Shown: positions 15,522-23,472 of the stretch, piece after piece | How the letters are laid out: each line of letters starts with the position of its first letter | How positions within the stretch are numbered: the stretch's first letter is position 1 | Assembly (NCBI GenBank): GCA_025934375.1 | Contig: JAICYD010000067.1 | Span: forward strand, 1-38,235 | DNA length: 38,235 nt | Origin: Streptosporangiaceae bacterium | Lineage (GTDB): Bacteria > Actinomycetota > Actinomycetes > Streptosporangiales > Streptosporangiaceae | Direction of reading: 5' to 3' | The notes under the pieces: generated by a model | The model's database searches: none | Seen by the model: the letters and a program-made list of their open reading frames with translations, nothing else | Told to the model about the DNA's origin: nothing | Program-made: the position numbers and the translations under genes

Positions 15522-16441
15522 CGGCCGGCGTCAAGCCCGGTGAGCTCCTCGCTGAGCGCCCACATCCGCGCGGCCGCCTGGCGGTCGCGGGCCAGGGCGC
15601 TCGGCTGGGCCGGCCGGCACTTCACGAAGTAGCCGCCGGTCACGCCGGCGACCTCCGGTGAGCTGGCCAGGTAGACCGGGGTCCGCGCCCCGGCCACCGG
15701 CCCTGGCCGCATGCGCAGGATGAGCGGCACGATCGCGCCGGCCACGCCGGCCACGCCGGTCACGTCGCGGCCGAGGGAAGTGCGCACGAAGCCGGGATGC
15801 AGGCAGTTGGCGGTCACGCCGGTCCCCGACAGGCGCCGGGCCAGCTCGGCCGTGAACAAGATGTTGGCCAGCTTGGACAGTGGATAGGCCTGCCGTTGCC
15901 CGGCGTACTCCGTCCGGCCTCCGCTGGCCAGGTCATCCCACGGGATAGCCCGGACCTGCTTGTGGACGGCGGAGGCGACCGTGACCACGCGCGCCGGGGC
16001 GCTGCTTGCCCCGGGGGAGCGAACCGGGTATCCCCCCGTGCCCCCGGCCCGCTCCAGCAGGTCGCGCAGCAAGCTGGTGAGCAGGAACGGCCCGAGGTGG
16101 TTGGTCGCGAAGGTCATCTCCAGCCCGTCGGCGGTCAGCGGCTGGCGCGGTGAGATCACGCCGGCGTTGTTGACCAGCACGTCGAGCCGGTCGTGGCGGG
16201 CGCGGACCCGCGCGGCCAGCTCACGCACCTGCGACAGGCTGGACAGGTCGGCGGTCATGACCTCAACTCGCGCGTGCGGCGCGCGCGCCTGGATCTCCGC
16301 CTTGGCCGCCTCGCCGCGGGCGGCGTCCCGGGCCGGGAGGATCATCGTGGCGCCGAGCGCGGCCAGCCGCAGCGCCGTCTCCTTGCCGATCCCGCTGGTG
16401 GCTCCGGTCACCAGGCAGGTCGTGCCCGTCATCGTCGGCAC
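15518..16441 (-). CDS. short-chain dehydrogenase/reductase (retinol-dehydrogenase-like)
   Basis: The protein has the classical SDR features: TGATSGIGKETALRLA cofactor motif, Arg in ILPARDAARG (pointing to NADP), NNAGV, catalytic Ser in VTVASAVHK, and YPLSKLAN with Tyr-x-x-x-Lys. A 15-residue Gly/Pro-rich insert precedes the catalytic strand. It resembles the retinol-dehydrogenase/WW-oxidoreductase branch; the substrate is unknown. GTG at 16441 follows GGAGG at five bases and is preferred over the ATG four codons in. It is the last gene of the four-gene operon that begins with the membrane protein near 18.1 kb, 25 bases after the MDR gene. Confidence 0.88.
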   Translation of the reverse strand: MPTMTGTTCLVTGATSGIGKETALRLAALGATMILPARDAARGEAAKAEIQARAPHARVEVMTADLSSLSQVRELAARVRARHDRLDVLVNNAGVISPRQPLTADGLEMTFATNHLGPFLLTSLLRDLLERAGGTGGYPVRSPGASSAPARVVTVASAVHKQVRAIPWDDLASGGRTEYAGQRQAYPLSKLANILFTAELARRLSGTGVTANCLHPGFVRTSLGRDVTGVAGVAGAIVPLILRMRPGPVAGARTPVYLASSPEVAGVTGGYFVKCRPAQPSALARDRQAAARMWALSEELTGLDAGR

Positions 16442-16466
16442 GCGGACCTCCAGGGGGTAGTGATGA

Positions 16467-17441
16467 TCAGATGGTGATGACGATCTTGCCGAGGGCGTGG
16501 CCCTCGGCCAGGTAGCGGATGGCGTCGGGGACGCCGGCCAGCGGGTACGTACGGCTGATGACCGGGGTGACCTGGCCGGATCCGATCAGGTTGGCCAGTT
16601 CCTCCAGGTCCTCGGCGCGTTCGCGGGAGGTCAGGCCGCGCAGGGTCTGGCTGGTGAACATTCCTGCCAGCGGGGCGCGCAGCTGACGGGTGTACCCGCC
16701 GAGCAGCCCGCCCGCGTCGTGGCCGCCGCCGGCCAGCACCAGCGTCCCGCGCGGGGTCAGGGCGCGCCGCAGCAGCGACAGCGGGCGGCATCCGGCGGTG
16801 TCGATGATGACGTCGTAGCTCGGCCCGTCCCGGTCGACCTCGTCGCGGGTGTAGTCGATGACGTCCCGCGCGCCCAGCGACCGCGCGAGGTCGGCCTTCC
16901 CGGGGCCGCACACCGCGGTCACGCTCGCGCCGTACGCCCGGGCGACCTGCACCGCGAACGACCCGATGCCGCCGGCCGCCCCGATGATCATCACCCGCTG
17001 GCCGGCCTGCACCCGGCCGCCGTCGCGGACGCCCTGCAGCGCCGTCACCCCGGAAATGGGCACCGCCGCCGCCTGCTCGAAGGACAAGGAGGCCGGCTTG
17101 GGCGCCAGCCGCGCCCAGCTGGCCACCGCGTACTCGGCGAACGTGCCGCGCGGGGTCGTGCCGAAGACCTCGTCACCGGGTGAGAACCGCGTCACGCCGG
17201 CGCCGACGGCCGCGACTACCCCGGCCAGGGCGCGGCCGCGGACGGCGACCTTCGGCCGGGTCAAGCCGAACGCGGCGCGGGCGGCGTAGGGCTGGCCGGT
17301 CATGCAGATCCACACTCCCGGGTCGACCCCGGCCGCGCGCACCTGGACCAGCACCTCGCCGTCGCCCGCGGCCGGCCGGGCCACGTCACGGAGCTGGAGG
17401 ACGTCGGCGGGGCCGTACTCGTCCTGGGCGATCGCTTTCAT
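16467..17441 (-). CDS. quinone-oxidoreductase-like MDR protein (zinc-free)
   Basis: The 324-residue protein starts MKAIAQDEYGPADVLQL, typical of the NADPH:quinone reductase group of medium-chain dehydrogenases. It has the Rossmann motif IIGAAGGIGSFAVQVARAYGA and lacks the Cys/His zinc ligands of alcohol dehydrogenases. Such enzymes reduce quinones or enones with NADPH. AGGAGG precedes the ATG. The start overlaps the stop of the XRE gene as ATGA, so the two are translationally coupled. Together with the SDR downstream it forms a redox pair under the control of the XRE regulator. Confidence 0.88.
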   Translation of the reverse strand: MKAIAQDEYGPADVLQLRDVARPAAGDGEVLVQVRAAGVDPGVWICMTGQPYAARAAFGLTRPKVAVRGRALAGVVAAVGAGVTRFSPGDEVFGTTPRGTFAEYAVASWARLAPKPASLSFEQAAAVPISGVTALQGVRDGGRVQAGQRVMIIGAAGGIGSFAVQVARAYGASVTAVCGPGKADLARSLGARDVIDYTRDEVDRDGPSYDVIIDTAGCRPLSLLRRALTPRGTLVLAGGGHDAGGLLGGYTRQLRAPLAGMFTSQTLRGLTSRERAEDLEELANLIGSGQVTPVISRTYPLAGVPDAIRYLAEGHALGKIVITI

Positions 17442-17671
17442 CGTGCCTCCTGCTCGGAGCCTGGGTAGTGGAACACCTCGTCGATGGGGACCTTGAACGC
17501 GTGCGCGATCTGGAAGGCCATCTCCAGGGACGGGGAGTACCGGCCCTGCTCGATGGCGATGACGGTCTGCCGGGTCACGCCGATGAGGTCGGCCAGCTCG
17601 GCCTGGGTCATCTCGCCGCGGGCGAAGCGCAGCGCCCGGATGCTGTTGGTCACCCGCGTCGGCTTCACCAT
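17438..17671 (-). CDS. small XRE/Cro-type DNA-binding regulator
   Basis: The protein is 77 residues and consists almost entirely of a helix-turn-helix: RFARGEMTQAELADLIGVTRQ, then TVIAIEQGRYSPSLEMAFQ and a C-terminal helix ending IDEVFHYP. This matches the YozG-like group of small XRE proteins that are often encoded next to a membrane protein of unknown role. The ATG at 17671 overlaps the membrane-protein gene by seven bases, and its own stop overlaps the MDR gene. The three repeats upstream of the operon are the likely binding sites. A longer open frame through to 18178 has no family features and is not used. Confidence 0.85.
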   Translation of the reverse strand: MVKPTRVTNSIRALRFARGEMTQAELADLIGVTRQTVIAIEQGRYSPSLEMAFQIAHAFKVPIDEVFHYPGSEQEAR

Positions 17672-18099
17672 TGCGGGAGGCTTCCCCGGTACGCCAGGAC
17701 CTTGGCCACGTTGCCGAGGACCGCGGATGCTGCGAAGCACAGGTAGATCACGTTGGCGATCCAGAACCGCTCCCACCCGGCCATCGCCATCAGCATCGCC
17801 GCGACCGCGCCGATCACCACGAACGACTGGCCGATGTAGTCCCCCAGCCGCCCGATCTCCCGGTCCCGCACGTCTGTCAGGCGTGAGGATGCTCCGCCCC
17901 GCCGCCCGGCCCCGGTGATCATCTCGAGCACGACCGCGGCGGCGACGGAGCCGCCCACGCTCCACAGCAGCGCCGCGGCATAGCCCGCCTGGGCCAGCGG
18001 CCGTCCCCCGGCGTTCCCGAGTACCACGGCCAGGTACGCGGCGTACGCGGCGACGGCTACCGCCAGCCGGATCCACGCCCGTCGCTCTCGCAGTGTCAT
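17665..18099 (-). CDS. four-helix membrane protein, partner of XRE regulator
   Basis: The protein starts MTLRERRAWIRLAVAVAAYAAYLAVVLG and shows four hydrophobic segments with a charged middle loop (SSRLTDVRDREIGRLGDYIG). No enzyme motif is visible. This arrangement, a roughly 150-residue membrane protein next to a small XRE regulator, recurs in bacteria and the membrane protein may sense a signal for the regulator, but this is inference. I chose the ATG at 18099 after GGGGTGGG; a GTG/ATG-type start up to 18138 would add 13 residues that overlap the operator repeats. It is the first gene of the four-gene minus-strand operon. Confidence 0.65.
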   Translation of the reverse strand: MTLRERRAWIRLAVAVAAYAAYLAVVLGNAGGRPLAQAGYAAALLWSVGGSVAAAVVLEMITGAGRRGGASSRLTDVRDREIGRLGDYIGQSFVVIGAVAAMLMAMAGWERFWIANVIYLCFAASAVLGNVAKVLAYRGSLPQW

Positions 18100-18114
18100 G
18101 ACCCACCCCGCAGC

Positions 18115-18176
18115 GTAAAGAATCTTTGACACGGTCAATGTAGCGAATCTTTGACCTCATGTAAAGAAGTTTTGAC
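18115..18176. promoter_or_regulatory. three 16-bp operator repeats with embedded promoter
   Basis: GTAAAGAATCTTTGAC (18115-18130), GTAGCGAATCTTTGAC (18140-18155) and GTAAAGAAGTTTTGAC (18161-18176) are direct repeats spaced 25 and 21 bases apart. The first contains the dyad AAAGA-A-TCTTT. On the minus strand TTTACA (18160-18165) and TACATT (18137-18142) form a promoter with a 17-base spacer, so the repeats overlap the -35 box, the spacer and the start of transcription. They are the likely sites of the XRE regulator. Confidence 0.65.
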
Positions 18177-18300
18177 ATGACCGGGTGGGGCGTGATCGTG
18201 GCCGCGACCGCCCGGGCGGGGGCCGGAATGAGCGGGGACCACGGGCTCGTTCGGGCGAGAGACTTGGCAGTTGCCTTTCCCGGGCCGGTCAGGGAGCGTG

Positions 18301-19476
18301 ATGATCATGGATCTTCCGCTCAGCGACATCCGCGTCATCGACTTGACCATCGCGCGGGCCGGCCCCACCTGCGTGCGCCAGCTCGCGGACTGGGGAGCGG
18401 ACGTGATCCGCGTCGAGCCGCCGGGCAGCCGGGACTCCCTCGGGGGCGACCGGCACGGCAGCGACTTCCAGCAACTGCACCGCAACAAGCGGTCCCTGTC
18501 ACTGAACCTCAAGTCGCCGGCTGGGCGGGACGTGCTGATGCGCCTGGTGGACAGCGCCGACGTGCTGATCGAGAACATGCGCCCGCCGGTCAAGGAGCGC
18601 CTGGGGTTCGGCTACGAGGCCGTACACGCGCGCAACCCGCGCCTGGTCTACGGATCGATCTCGGGATTCGGGCAGGACGGGCCCTACGGGGACCGGGGCG
18701 GGGTGGACCAGATCGCCCAGGGCATGGGCGGCCTGATGAGCGTGACCGGGCTGCCGGGCACCGAGCCGACGCGGGCCGGGATCCCGGTGTCGGACCTGGC
18801 CGCCGGCCTCTACCTCGCGATCGGGGTGCTCGTCGCCCTGCACGACCGGGACCGGACCGGAACCGGGCGCTGGGTGCAGACCTCGCTGCTGGAGTCGATG
18901 ATCGCGATGATGGACTTCCAGGCCGCCCGGTGGACCATCGACGGCCACGTCCCCGGCCAGGCGGGCAACCATCACCCGACGAACGTGCCCATGGGCTGCT
19001 TCGCCACCGCGGACGGCTACCTCAACGTCGGCGCCGCCGGCGGGCGCCTGCTGCGCGCCTTCACGGCGGCGATCGGCCTGCCCGGGCTGCCCGACGACCC
19101 GCGCTTCGACACCCTCGCCAAGCGGTCGGCGAACCGGGCGGAACTGAACGCGCTGGTCGCCGGGCGGCTGCGCACCCGGGCCACGGCTGAGTGGGTGACG
19201 ACGCTCACCGAGGCCGGCGTGCCCTGCGGGCCGGTGTACCGGATGGACGAGGTGTTCGCCGACCCGCAGGTCCGGCACCTGGCCATGACCCAGGACGTGC
19301 GGCACCCGGCTCTCGGCCCGCTCGCCCTCATCCGCAATGCGGTGCGGATGACCGGGGAGCCGGGCACCGTCCGGACCCCGAGCCCGGACCCGGGCGACCA
19401 CACCGCCGAGGTGCTCACCAGCCTGGGCTACTCTCCAGCCCAGATCGAGGAACTGCGCGCCGAGGCGGCGATCTGA
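18301..19476 (+). CDS. CaiB/BaiF family CoA-transferase
   Basis: The protein of about 390 residues has the family-III CoA-transferase features: DIRVIDLTIARAGPTCVRQLADWGADVIRVEPP at the start (given here in part: RQLADWGADVIRVEPPG), NKRSLSLNLKSPAGRDVL, IENMRP, and the Asp of GIPVSDLAAGLYLAIGVLVA, which is the catalytic Asp in the family. Such enzymes move CoA between organic acids, or racemise alpha-methylacyl-CoA in the related AMACR group. I placed the start at the ATG at 18301 after GGGAG; the ATG at 18307 is possible. It leads a plus-strand operon with an enoyl-CoA hydratase (26-base gap) and a GH76 gene, divergent from the XRE operon. Confidence 0.88.
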   Translation: MIMDLPLSDIRVIDLTIARAGPTCVRQLADWGADVIRVEPPGSRDSLGGDRHGSDFQQLHRNKRSLSLNLKSPAGRDVLMRLVDSADVLIENMRPPVKERLGFGYEAVHARNPRLVYGSISGFGQDGPYGDRGGVDQIAQGMGGLMSVTGLPGTEPTRAGIPVSDLAAGLYLAIGVLVALHDRDRTGTGRWVQTSLLESMIAMMDFQAARWTIDGHVPGQAGNHHPTNVPMGCFATADGYLNVGAAGGRLLRAFTAAIGLPGLPDDPRFDTLAKRSANRAELNALVAGRLRTRATAEWVTTLTEAGVPCGPVYRMDEVFADPQVRHLAMTQDVRHPALGPLALIRNAVRMTGEPGTVRTPSPDPGDHTAEVLTSLGYSPAQIEELRAEAAI

Positions 19477-19502
19477 GCCGCCACTGCCCCGGAAGGACTT
19501 CC

Positions 19503-20324
19503 ATGACGTCACCGACCCCCGCCCGGCGCCACGAGAGCGGCACCGACAAGCTGCTGGCCGAGGTAGCCGGCCCCGTCGCGACCGTGACCTTCAACAACCC
19601 AGCCCGGCGCAACGCCCTGTCGGCCGAGATGCGCGACGCGCTGCCGCCGCTGCTGGCCGCGCTCAACGCCGACGATGACGTCCGCGTGGTCGTCGTGACC
19701 GGCGCCGGGGATGCGGCGTTCGCCTCGGGAGCCGACATCTCCGAGTTCGGCGCCCAGCGCACCGATCCGGCCGACCGGGCCGCCTATGACCGCGGCCAGG
19801 CCGCCCTCACGCGGGCATGGGCCGCCGTCGACAAGCCCGTCATCGCCATGATCAGGGGATTCTGCCTGGGCGGGGGGCTGGTCACCGCGCTGCAGGCCGA
19901 CATCCGGATCGCCTCCGACGACAGCCAGTTCGGCATCCCGGCCGCCCGGCTGGGGCTCGGCTACGGCTTTTCCGGCGTGACGGCCCTGATGAGCCTGATC
20001 GGGCCGGCCCGGACCGCGGAGATCCTGTTCTCCGCCCGCCGCTTCCCCGCCGCCGAGGCGCTGCGGATGGGCCTGGTCAACCAGGTGGTCCCGGCGGGCG
20101 ACCTTCGCCCGGCCGTGTTCGGCCTGGCCGAGGCCATCAGCCGCAACGCCCCGCTGACCATCGCCGCCGCCAAGGCGGCGATCCGCGAGGCCGCGCTGCC
20201 GGCCGAGATGCGCGACGTCGCCCGGGTCGAGGCGATGGTGGAGGCGTGCTTCCGCTCCGCGGACTACCTGGAGGGCCAGCGCGCGTTCGCCGACAAGCGC
20301 CCGCCCGCCTTCACCGGACACTGA
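19503..20324 (+). CDS. enoyl-CoA hydratase/isomerase (crotonase family)
   Basis: The 273-residue protein has crotonase features: VTFNNPARRNALSAEM, the CoA-binding loop AFASGADISEF, IRGFCLGGGLVTALQADIRIA with the oxyanion glycine, and RLGLGYGFSGVTAL. The first catalytic Glu of classical hydratases falls at a position occupied by Gly/Phe here (GLGYGFSG), so it may be an isomerase or act on an unusual acyl-CoA. ATG at 19503 follows GGAAGGA. It shares an operon with the CoA-transferase before it and the GH76 gene 21 bases after it. Confidence 0.87.
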   Translation: MTSPTPARRHESGTDKLLAEVAGPVATVTFNNPARRNALSAEMRDALPPLLAALNADDDVRVVVVTGAGDAAFASGADISEFGAQRTDPADRAAYDRGQAALTRAWAAVDKPVIAMIRGFCLGGGLVTALQADIRIASDDSQFGIPAARLGLGYGFSGVTALMSLIGPARTAEILFSARRFPAAEALRMGLVNQVVPAGDLRPAVFGLAEAISRNAPLTIAAAKAAIREAALPAEMRDVARVEAMVEACFRSADYLEGQRAFADKRPPAFTGH

Positions 20325-20345
20325 CCCGGGAAGATCGCGGGTTCC

Positions 20346-21356
20346 GTGGACGAGCAGCCGGACTACCGCGCGCGGGCGGCGGCCGCGATCGCGGCGCTGC
20401 AGCGGTGGTACCACCCGGGCACCGGCTTGTGGGAGAGCACCGGCTGGTGGAACGCGGCCAACGCGCTCACGGCGGTGATCCGGTACACGCGGGTCACCGG
20501 GGACCCCTCCTACCGGGAGGTCCTCCCGGCCACGTTCGCGGCCGCCCGGCTGCGGAACCGCGATTTCATCAACGCGTATTTCGACGACAACCAGTGGTGG
20601 GCGCTGGCCTGGGTGGCGGCCTACGACCTGACCGCCGACGAGCGCTACCTCGCCGCCGCCCGGACGATCTTCGCGGCGGCCCTGGGCGGGTGGGACGCGA
20701 CCTGCGGCGGCGGGCTGTGGTGGAACCAGGACCGCAGGTACAAGAACGCGATCACCAACGAGCTGTTCCTGACGCTGGCGGCGCTGCTGCACCAGCGCAC
20801 GCCCGGGGACCGGCTCTACCTGGACTGGGCGCTGCGGGAGTGGGAATGGCTGCACGGCAGCGGCATGATCGCGCCCGGCGGGCTGGTCAACGACGGCCTC
20901 ACCGCCGAGTGCGCGAACAACCAGGGCACCACCTGGACCTACAACCAGGGCGTGATCCTCGGCGGCCTCACCGCGCTGCACCAGATCACCGCAGACCAGG
21001 GCTACCTGCGGCAGGCGGAGGTCATCGCGGACGCGGCGCTGCGCGTGCTCACTGACGCGCGGGGCATCCTGGCCGAGCCGAGCGAGCCCGCAGGCAGCGT
21101 CGGGGACCACCCGCAGTTCAAGGGCATCTTCGTCCGGTACCTCCACGAACTGCACGGGCAGGCCGGCCGCCCCGCCTACCGCGCGTTCCTGCTGGCCAAT
21201 GCCGACTCCGTCTGGGACAACGCCCGGAACCCGGCCGACGAGTTCGGGCTGCGCTGGGCGGGCCCCTTCGACGCCGCCGACGCCAGCCGCCAGTCATCCG
21301 CAACGGAGGCCCTCATCGCCGCCGCCGCCCTCACCGCGCCCGGACAGCGATCATGA
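20346..21356 (+). CDS. cytoplasmic GH76-type glycoside hydrolase (alpha-1,6-mannanase-like)
   Basis: The 336-residue protein is an alpha/alpha-barrel of the GH76 type: WESTGWWNAANALTAVI near the start, then YFDDNQWWALAWVAAYD with the Asp-Asp pair that supplies catalytic residues in the family, followed by GGLWWNQDRRYKNAITNELF and TWTYNQGVILGGL. GH76 enzymes cut alpha-1,6-linked mannan. No signal peptide is present, so it should act inside the cell on imported oligosaccharides or a cytoplasmic glycan. GTG at 20346 lacks a strong ribosome-binding site and may be coupled to the crotonase gene. A glycosidase in an acyl-CoA operon is unexpected. Confidence 0.85.
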   Translation: MDEQPDYRARAAAAIAALQRWYHPGTGLWESTGWWNAANALTAVIRYTRVTGDPSYREVLPATFAAARLRNRDFINAYFDDNQWWALAWVAAYDLTADERYLAAARTIFAAALGGWDATCGGGLWWNQDRRYKNAITNELFLTLAALLHQRTPGDRLYLDWALREWEWLHGSGMIAPGGLVNDGLTAECANNQGTTWTYNQGVILGGLTALHQITADQGYLRQAEVIADAALRVLTDARGILAEPSEPAGSVGDHPQFKGIFVRYLHELHGQAGRPAYRAFLLANADSVWDNARNPADEFGLRWAGPFDAADASRQSSATEALIAAAALTAPGQRS

Positions 21357-21526
21357 CGCGCCGCACCGGACGCTGGCGCCGCACCCGTTCCACTATACTG
21401 CGCGATAAATAACTGGCCCCAGGTTCCTGGTCAGCCTAACGGTAGTGCTATCACGTATCCCTTAGCCCTAGCTCGAAGACGAGTGCTAAAGACGCGCCGG
21501 AGCCAATTCGAGCTATTCGGCCTTTT

Positions 21527-21799
21527 TCAGACCGGCAAATCGCCGGACAGCAGGTCGAAGTAAGGCGCTGAATCTTCGAAGCCACAAAGCCCCTGTGTAT
21601 CGACTTTGTTCTCATCAGTGTCGCAGTCGCGCTCATCCTGACGCAGTACGCCAACCTTCTCAATCGCCCAAGAGCCGGATCGTTCAAGGAAGCCCGTCAT
21701 CCTCCCGACAGTTGCCAGCCTCAGCCAGCCCAGGTAGCGAGCCCAGCCAGTCACGGGGCGTGCGAGTATGTACCCGTTACCGCAGGAAGAGGCGTACGT
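21527..21799 (-). pseudogene. possible gene fragment, about 90 codons, no known family
   Basis: The frame from 21799 to the TGA at 21527 has a natural-looking composition: WARYLGWLRLATVGRM, then FLERSGSWAIEKVGVLRQDE and a C-terminal part GFEDSAPYFDLLSGDLPV. A GTG at 21754 could start a 75-residue protein. An upstream stop cuts the frame. I do not recognise it. It could be a small gene or the 3' end of a decayed one. Confidence 0.35.
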
Positions 21800-22029
21800 C
21801 TAGGCACAACAGCGCACGGCTAGCCGTCATCATTGCTCTCGCCGCTGCCGGGTTTGTGATCGGTCGCCGCGTTCCGACTCGCCGCCGAGCGCGCCACCAT
21901 GGAACGACAACTCGCGCAATCTGACTTGCACACGTATTTGCATAAGCGGTCCGCACGCGCCCGCCACCGGCCGAGCACATGTCCACCTGCCCTGCCTCTG
22001 TTTAGTCGCACACGGTATCAAGCTTCTAG

Positions 22030-22500
22030 TACTGGTAGTCGTGGATGCGCCGCAACGTCCCGCCGCATCCAATCCGCCGTCGCGTGATGTCCAAAAGAAG
22101 GCTGGCTGCCAGGTCCCAGCCTCAGCGGCGACGATGTCAGCGCACCATCGTTCGATGAACTCCTTGTGCTCCTTCTCTGATTCCCCCCGCTCCAGGCCAG
22201 TCCCTCGTGGCGGATAACCGCCAACGCGCCCATTCGCCTGGCTGGAACACCCCGGCGGCGATGTCTCGCCGCAGGATCCCAGCGATGCACTCGACATCGT
22301 CCGCATCCTGCCGCAACATCGCGCCTGGCACCTGTCACACCTCGCCGTCATCTCCCCCGTGCGTCCCGAGCAGCGCGCGTACCCAGTCGTCACGCGCCTG
22401 TTTCGTGTTTCGCGCCGTCCTGGCCGATGTGATCGTCTGGCATGAATACCGCGGGGAAGTGGGCATCCAGTCTCGCGGCGCTGCCGCCAGCTCCGCACAG
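22030..22500 (-). pseudogene. decayed gene remnants, possibly including a GntR-like HTH piece
   Basis: One frame ends KQARDDWVRALLGTHGGDDG just before 22330. A second starts GTG/ATG there and reads ECIAGILRRDIAAGVFQPGE, which recalls the first helix of GntR regulators, then runs out of frame near a G-run around 22195. A third frame continues with EKEHKEFIERWCADIVAAEA and WQPAFFWTSRDG. The three pieces look like one or two former genes broken by frameshifts. Confidence 0.35.
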
Positions 22501-22522
22501 GCAGAAGTGGCTCGTGGCAGTC

Positions 22523-23470
22523 TCAGTAGAGGCCGGCGGTGAACAGGGCCAGCCAGGCCGCCTCGCAGGCCAGCAGGAGGCCGTCACGAGTGAGGATGTC
22601 CTCCACCGGGCGGACGGTCCGCCGCCCGGTGAGCAGGCCGAACCTGAGCAGCGCCAGGGCGAGGGGAAGCGCGCTGGCGATGTGCCAGTAGCGGGCGCCG
22701 CTGGCCTCCGCGGCGGCCCACATCCCGTACGTCGCGATCATGCACACCGCCAGCGTCCACTGGATGTGCCGCAAGCCGGCGGGGTGGTAGAACCGCGTCA
22801 CCGGGCGGTGCCTAACCGCCGCGGCGCCCAGGCTGGTCAGCTCGGTGTAGCGCTTGGCGACCGCGACGCCGAGCGCGCCCAGGCTACAGACTCCCAGGAA
22901 CCACGGCGACGGCGGGACGCGGGTGGCCACGGCGCCGGCCAGCACGCGCAGCACGAACCCGGACGCCACCAGCAGCATCTCCAGGTACGGAATGTGCTTG
23001 CCGCGCGTGGAGTAGAACGCGGACAAGGCGAGGTACCCGCCGGCCACCGCCGACAGCAGCGGCGCGCCGATCGCGAAGCCCGCGCCGGCCGCCAGGAGGG
23101 CCAAGGCCCCGGCGATCACGAGGGCGTCGCGGGCGGGCAGGTCGCCGGAGGCGATCGGCCGGCTGCACTTGACCGGGTGCTGCCGGTCTCGTTCGGCGTC
23201 CATCACGTCGTTGACGTAGTACACCGACGCCGACGCGCAGCCGAAGGCGACGAACGCCGCCGCCGCGTACGCCAGCCCGCCCGGGCGCCCCGTCGTCGCC
23301 CCGGCCAGCGGCGCGGCGAACACCAGCAGGTTCTTCAGCCACTGCCGGGGCCGGGCCTCGCGCACGGCCGCGCTGAGCCAGCGGGACACCGCGAACGGCC
23401 GGGACGCCGCCACGGCCTCGTCATCGGCCACGGCCGAGTTGATCTCCACCTGCATCCCTTCGATGCTCAT
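22523..23470 (-). CDS. UbiA-family prenyltransferase, decaprenyl-phosphate phosphoribosyltransferase-like
   Basis: The 315-residue protein has about nine hydrophobic helices. It carries the UbiA prenyl-diphosphate motif in the form seen in DPPR synthases: RPRQWLKNLLVFAAPLAG, then NDVMDAERDRQHPVKCSRPI at residues 87-106 and a second Asp region near YSTRGKHIPYLEMLLVASGF. Enzymes of this type join phosphoribose from PRPP to decaprenyl phosphate, the first step toward the arabinose donor of cell-wall arabinan. The ATG at 23470 is two bases after the stop of the GT-C gene, so the two are coupled. A homogentisate- or quinone-type role is less likely given the motif. Confidence 0.82.
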   Translation of the reverse strand: MSIEGMQVEINSAVADDEAVAASRPFAVSRWLSAAVREARPRQWLKNLLVFAAPLAGATTGRPGGLAYAAAAFVAFGCASASVYYVNDVMDAERDRQHPVKCSRPIASGDLPARDALVIAGALALLAAGAGFAIGAPLLSAVAGGYLALSAFYSTRGKHIPYLEMLLVASGFVLRVLAGAVATRVPPSPWFLGVCSLGALGVAVAKRYTELTSLGAAAVRHRPVTRFYHPAGLRHIQWTLAVCMIATYGMWAAAEASGARYWHIASALPLALALLRFGLLTGRRTVRPVEDILTRDGLLLACEAAWLALFTAGLY

Positions 23471-23472
23471 CG

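Larger units (their letters stand above)
21357..22522. other. lower-GC gene-poor region with remnants
   Basis: No intact gene of a known family is visible in about 1.17 kb. Base composition is more A/T-rich than the flanks. Short frames on the minus strand read like pieces of protein interrupted by stops and frameshifts (entries at 21527 and 22030). No transposase, integrase or tRNA could be recognised. Confidence 0.5.

Noticed and set aside
17672..18178. N-terminal extension of the XRE regulator
   Set aside because: It lies out of frame across the membrane-protein gene and lacks family features. The ATG at 17671 gives the normal length of a small XRE protein.
21357..22522. Intact mobile element
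   Set aside because: No transposase, integrase or terminal inverted repeats could be found; only broken frames.
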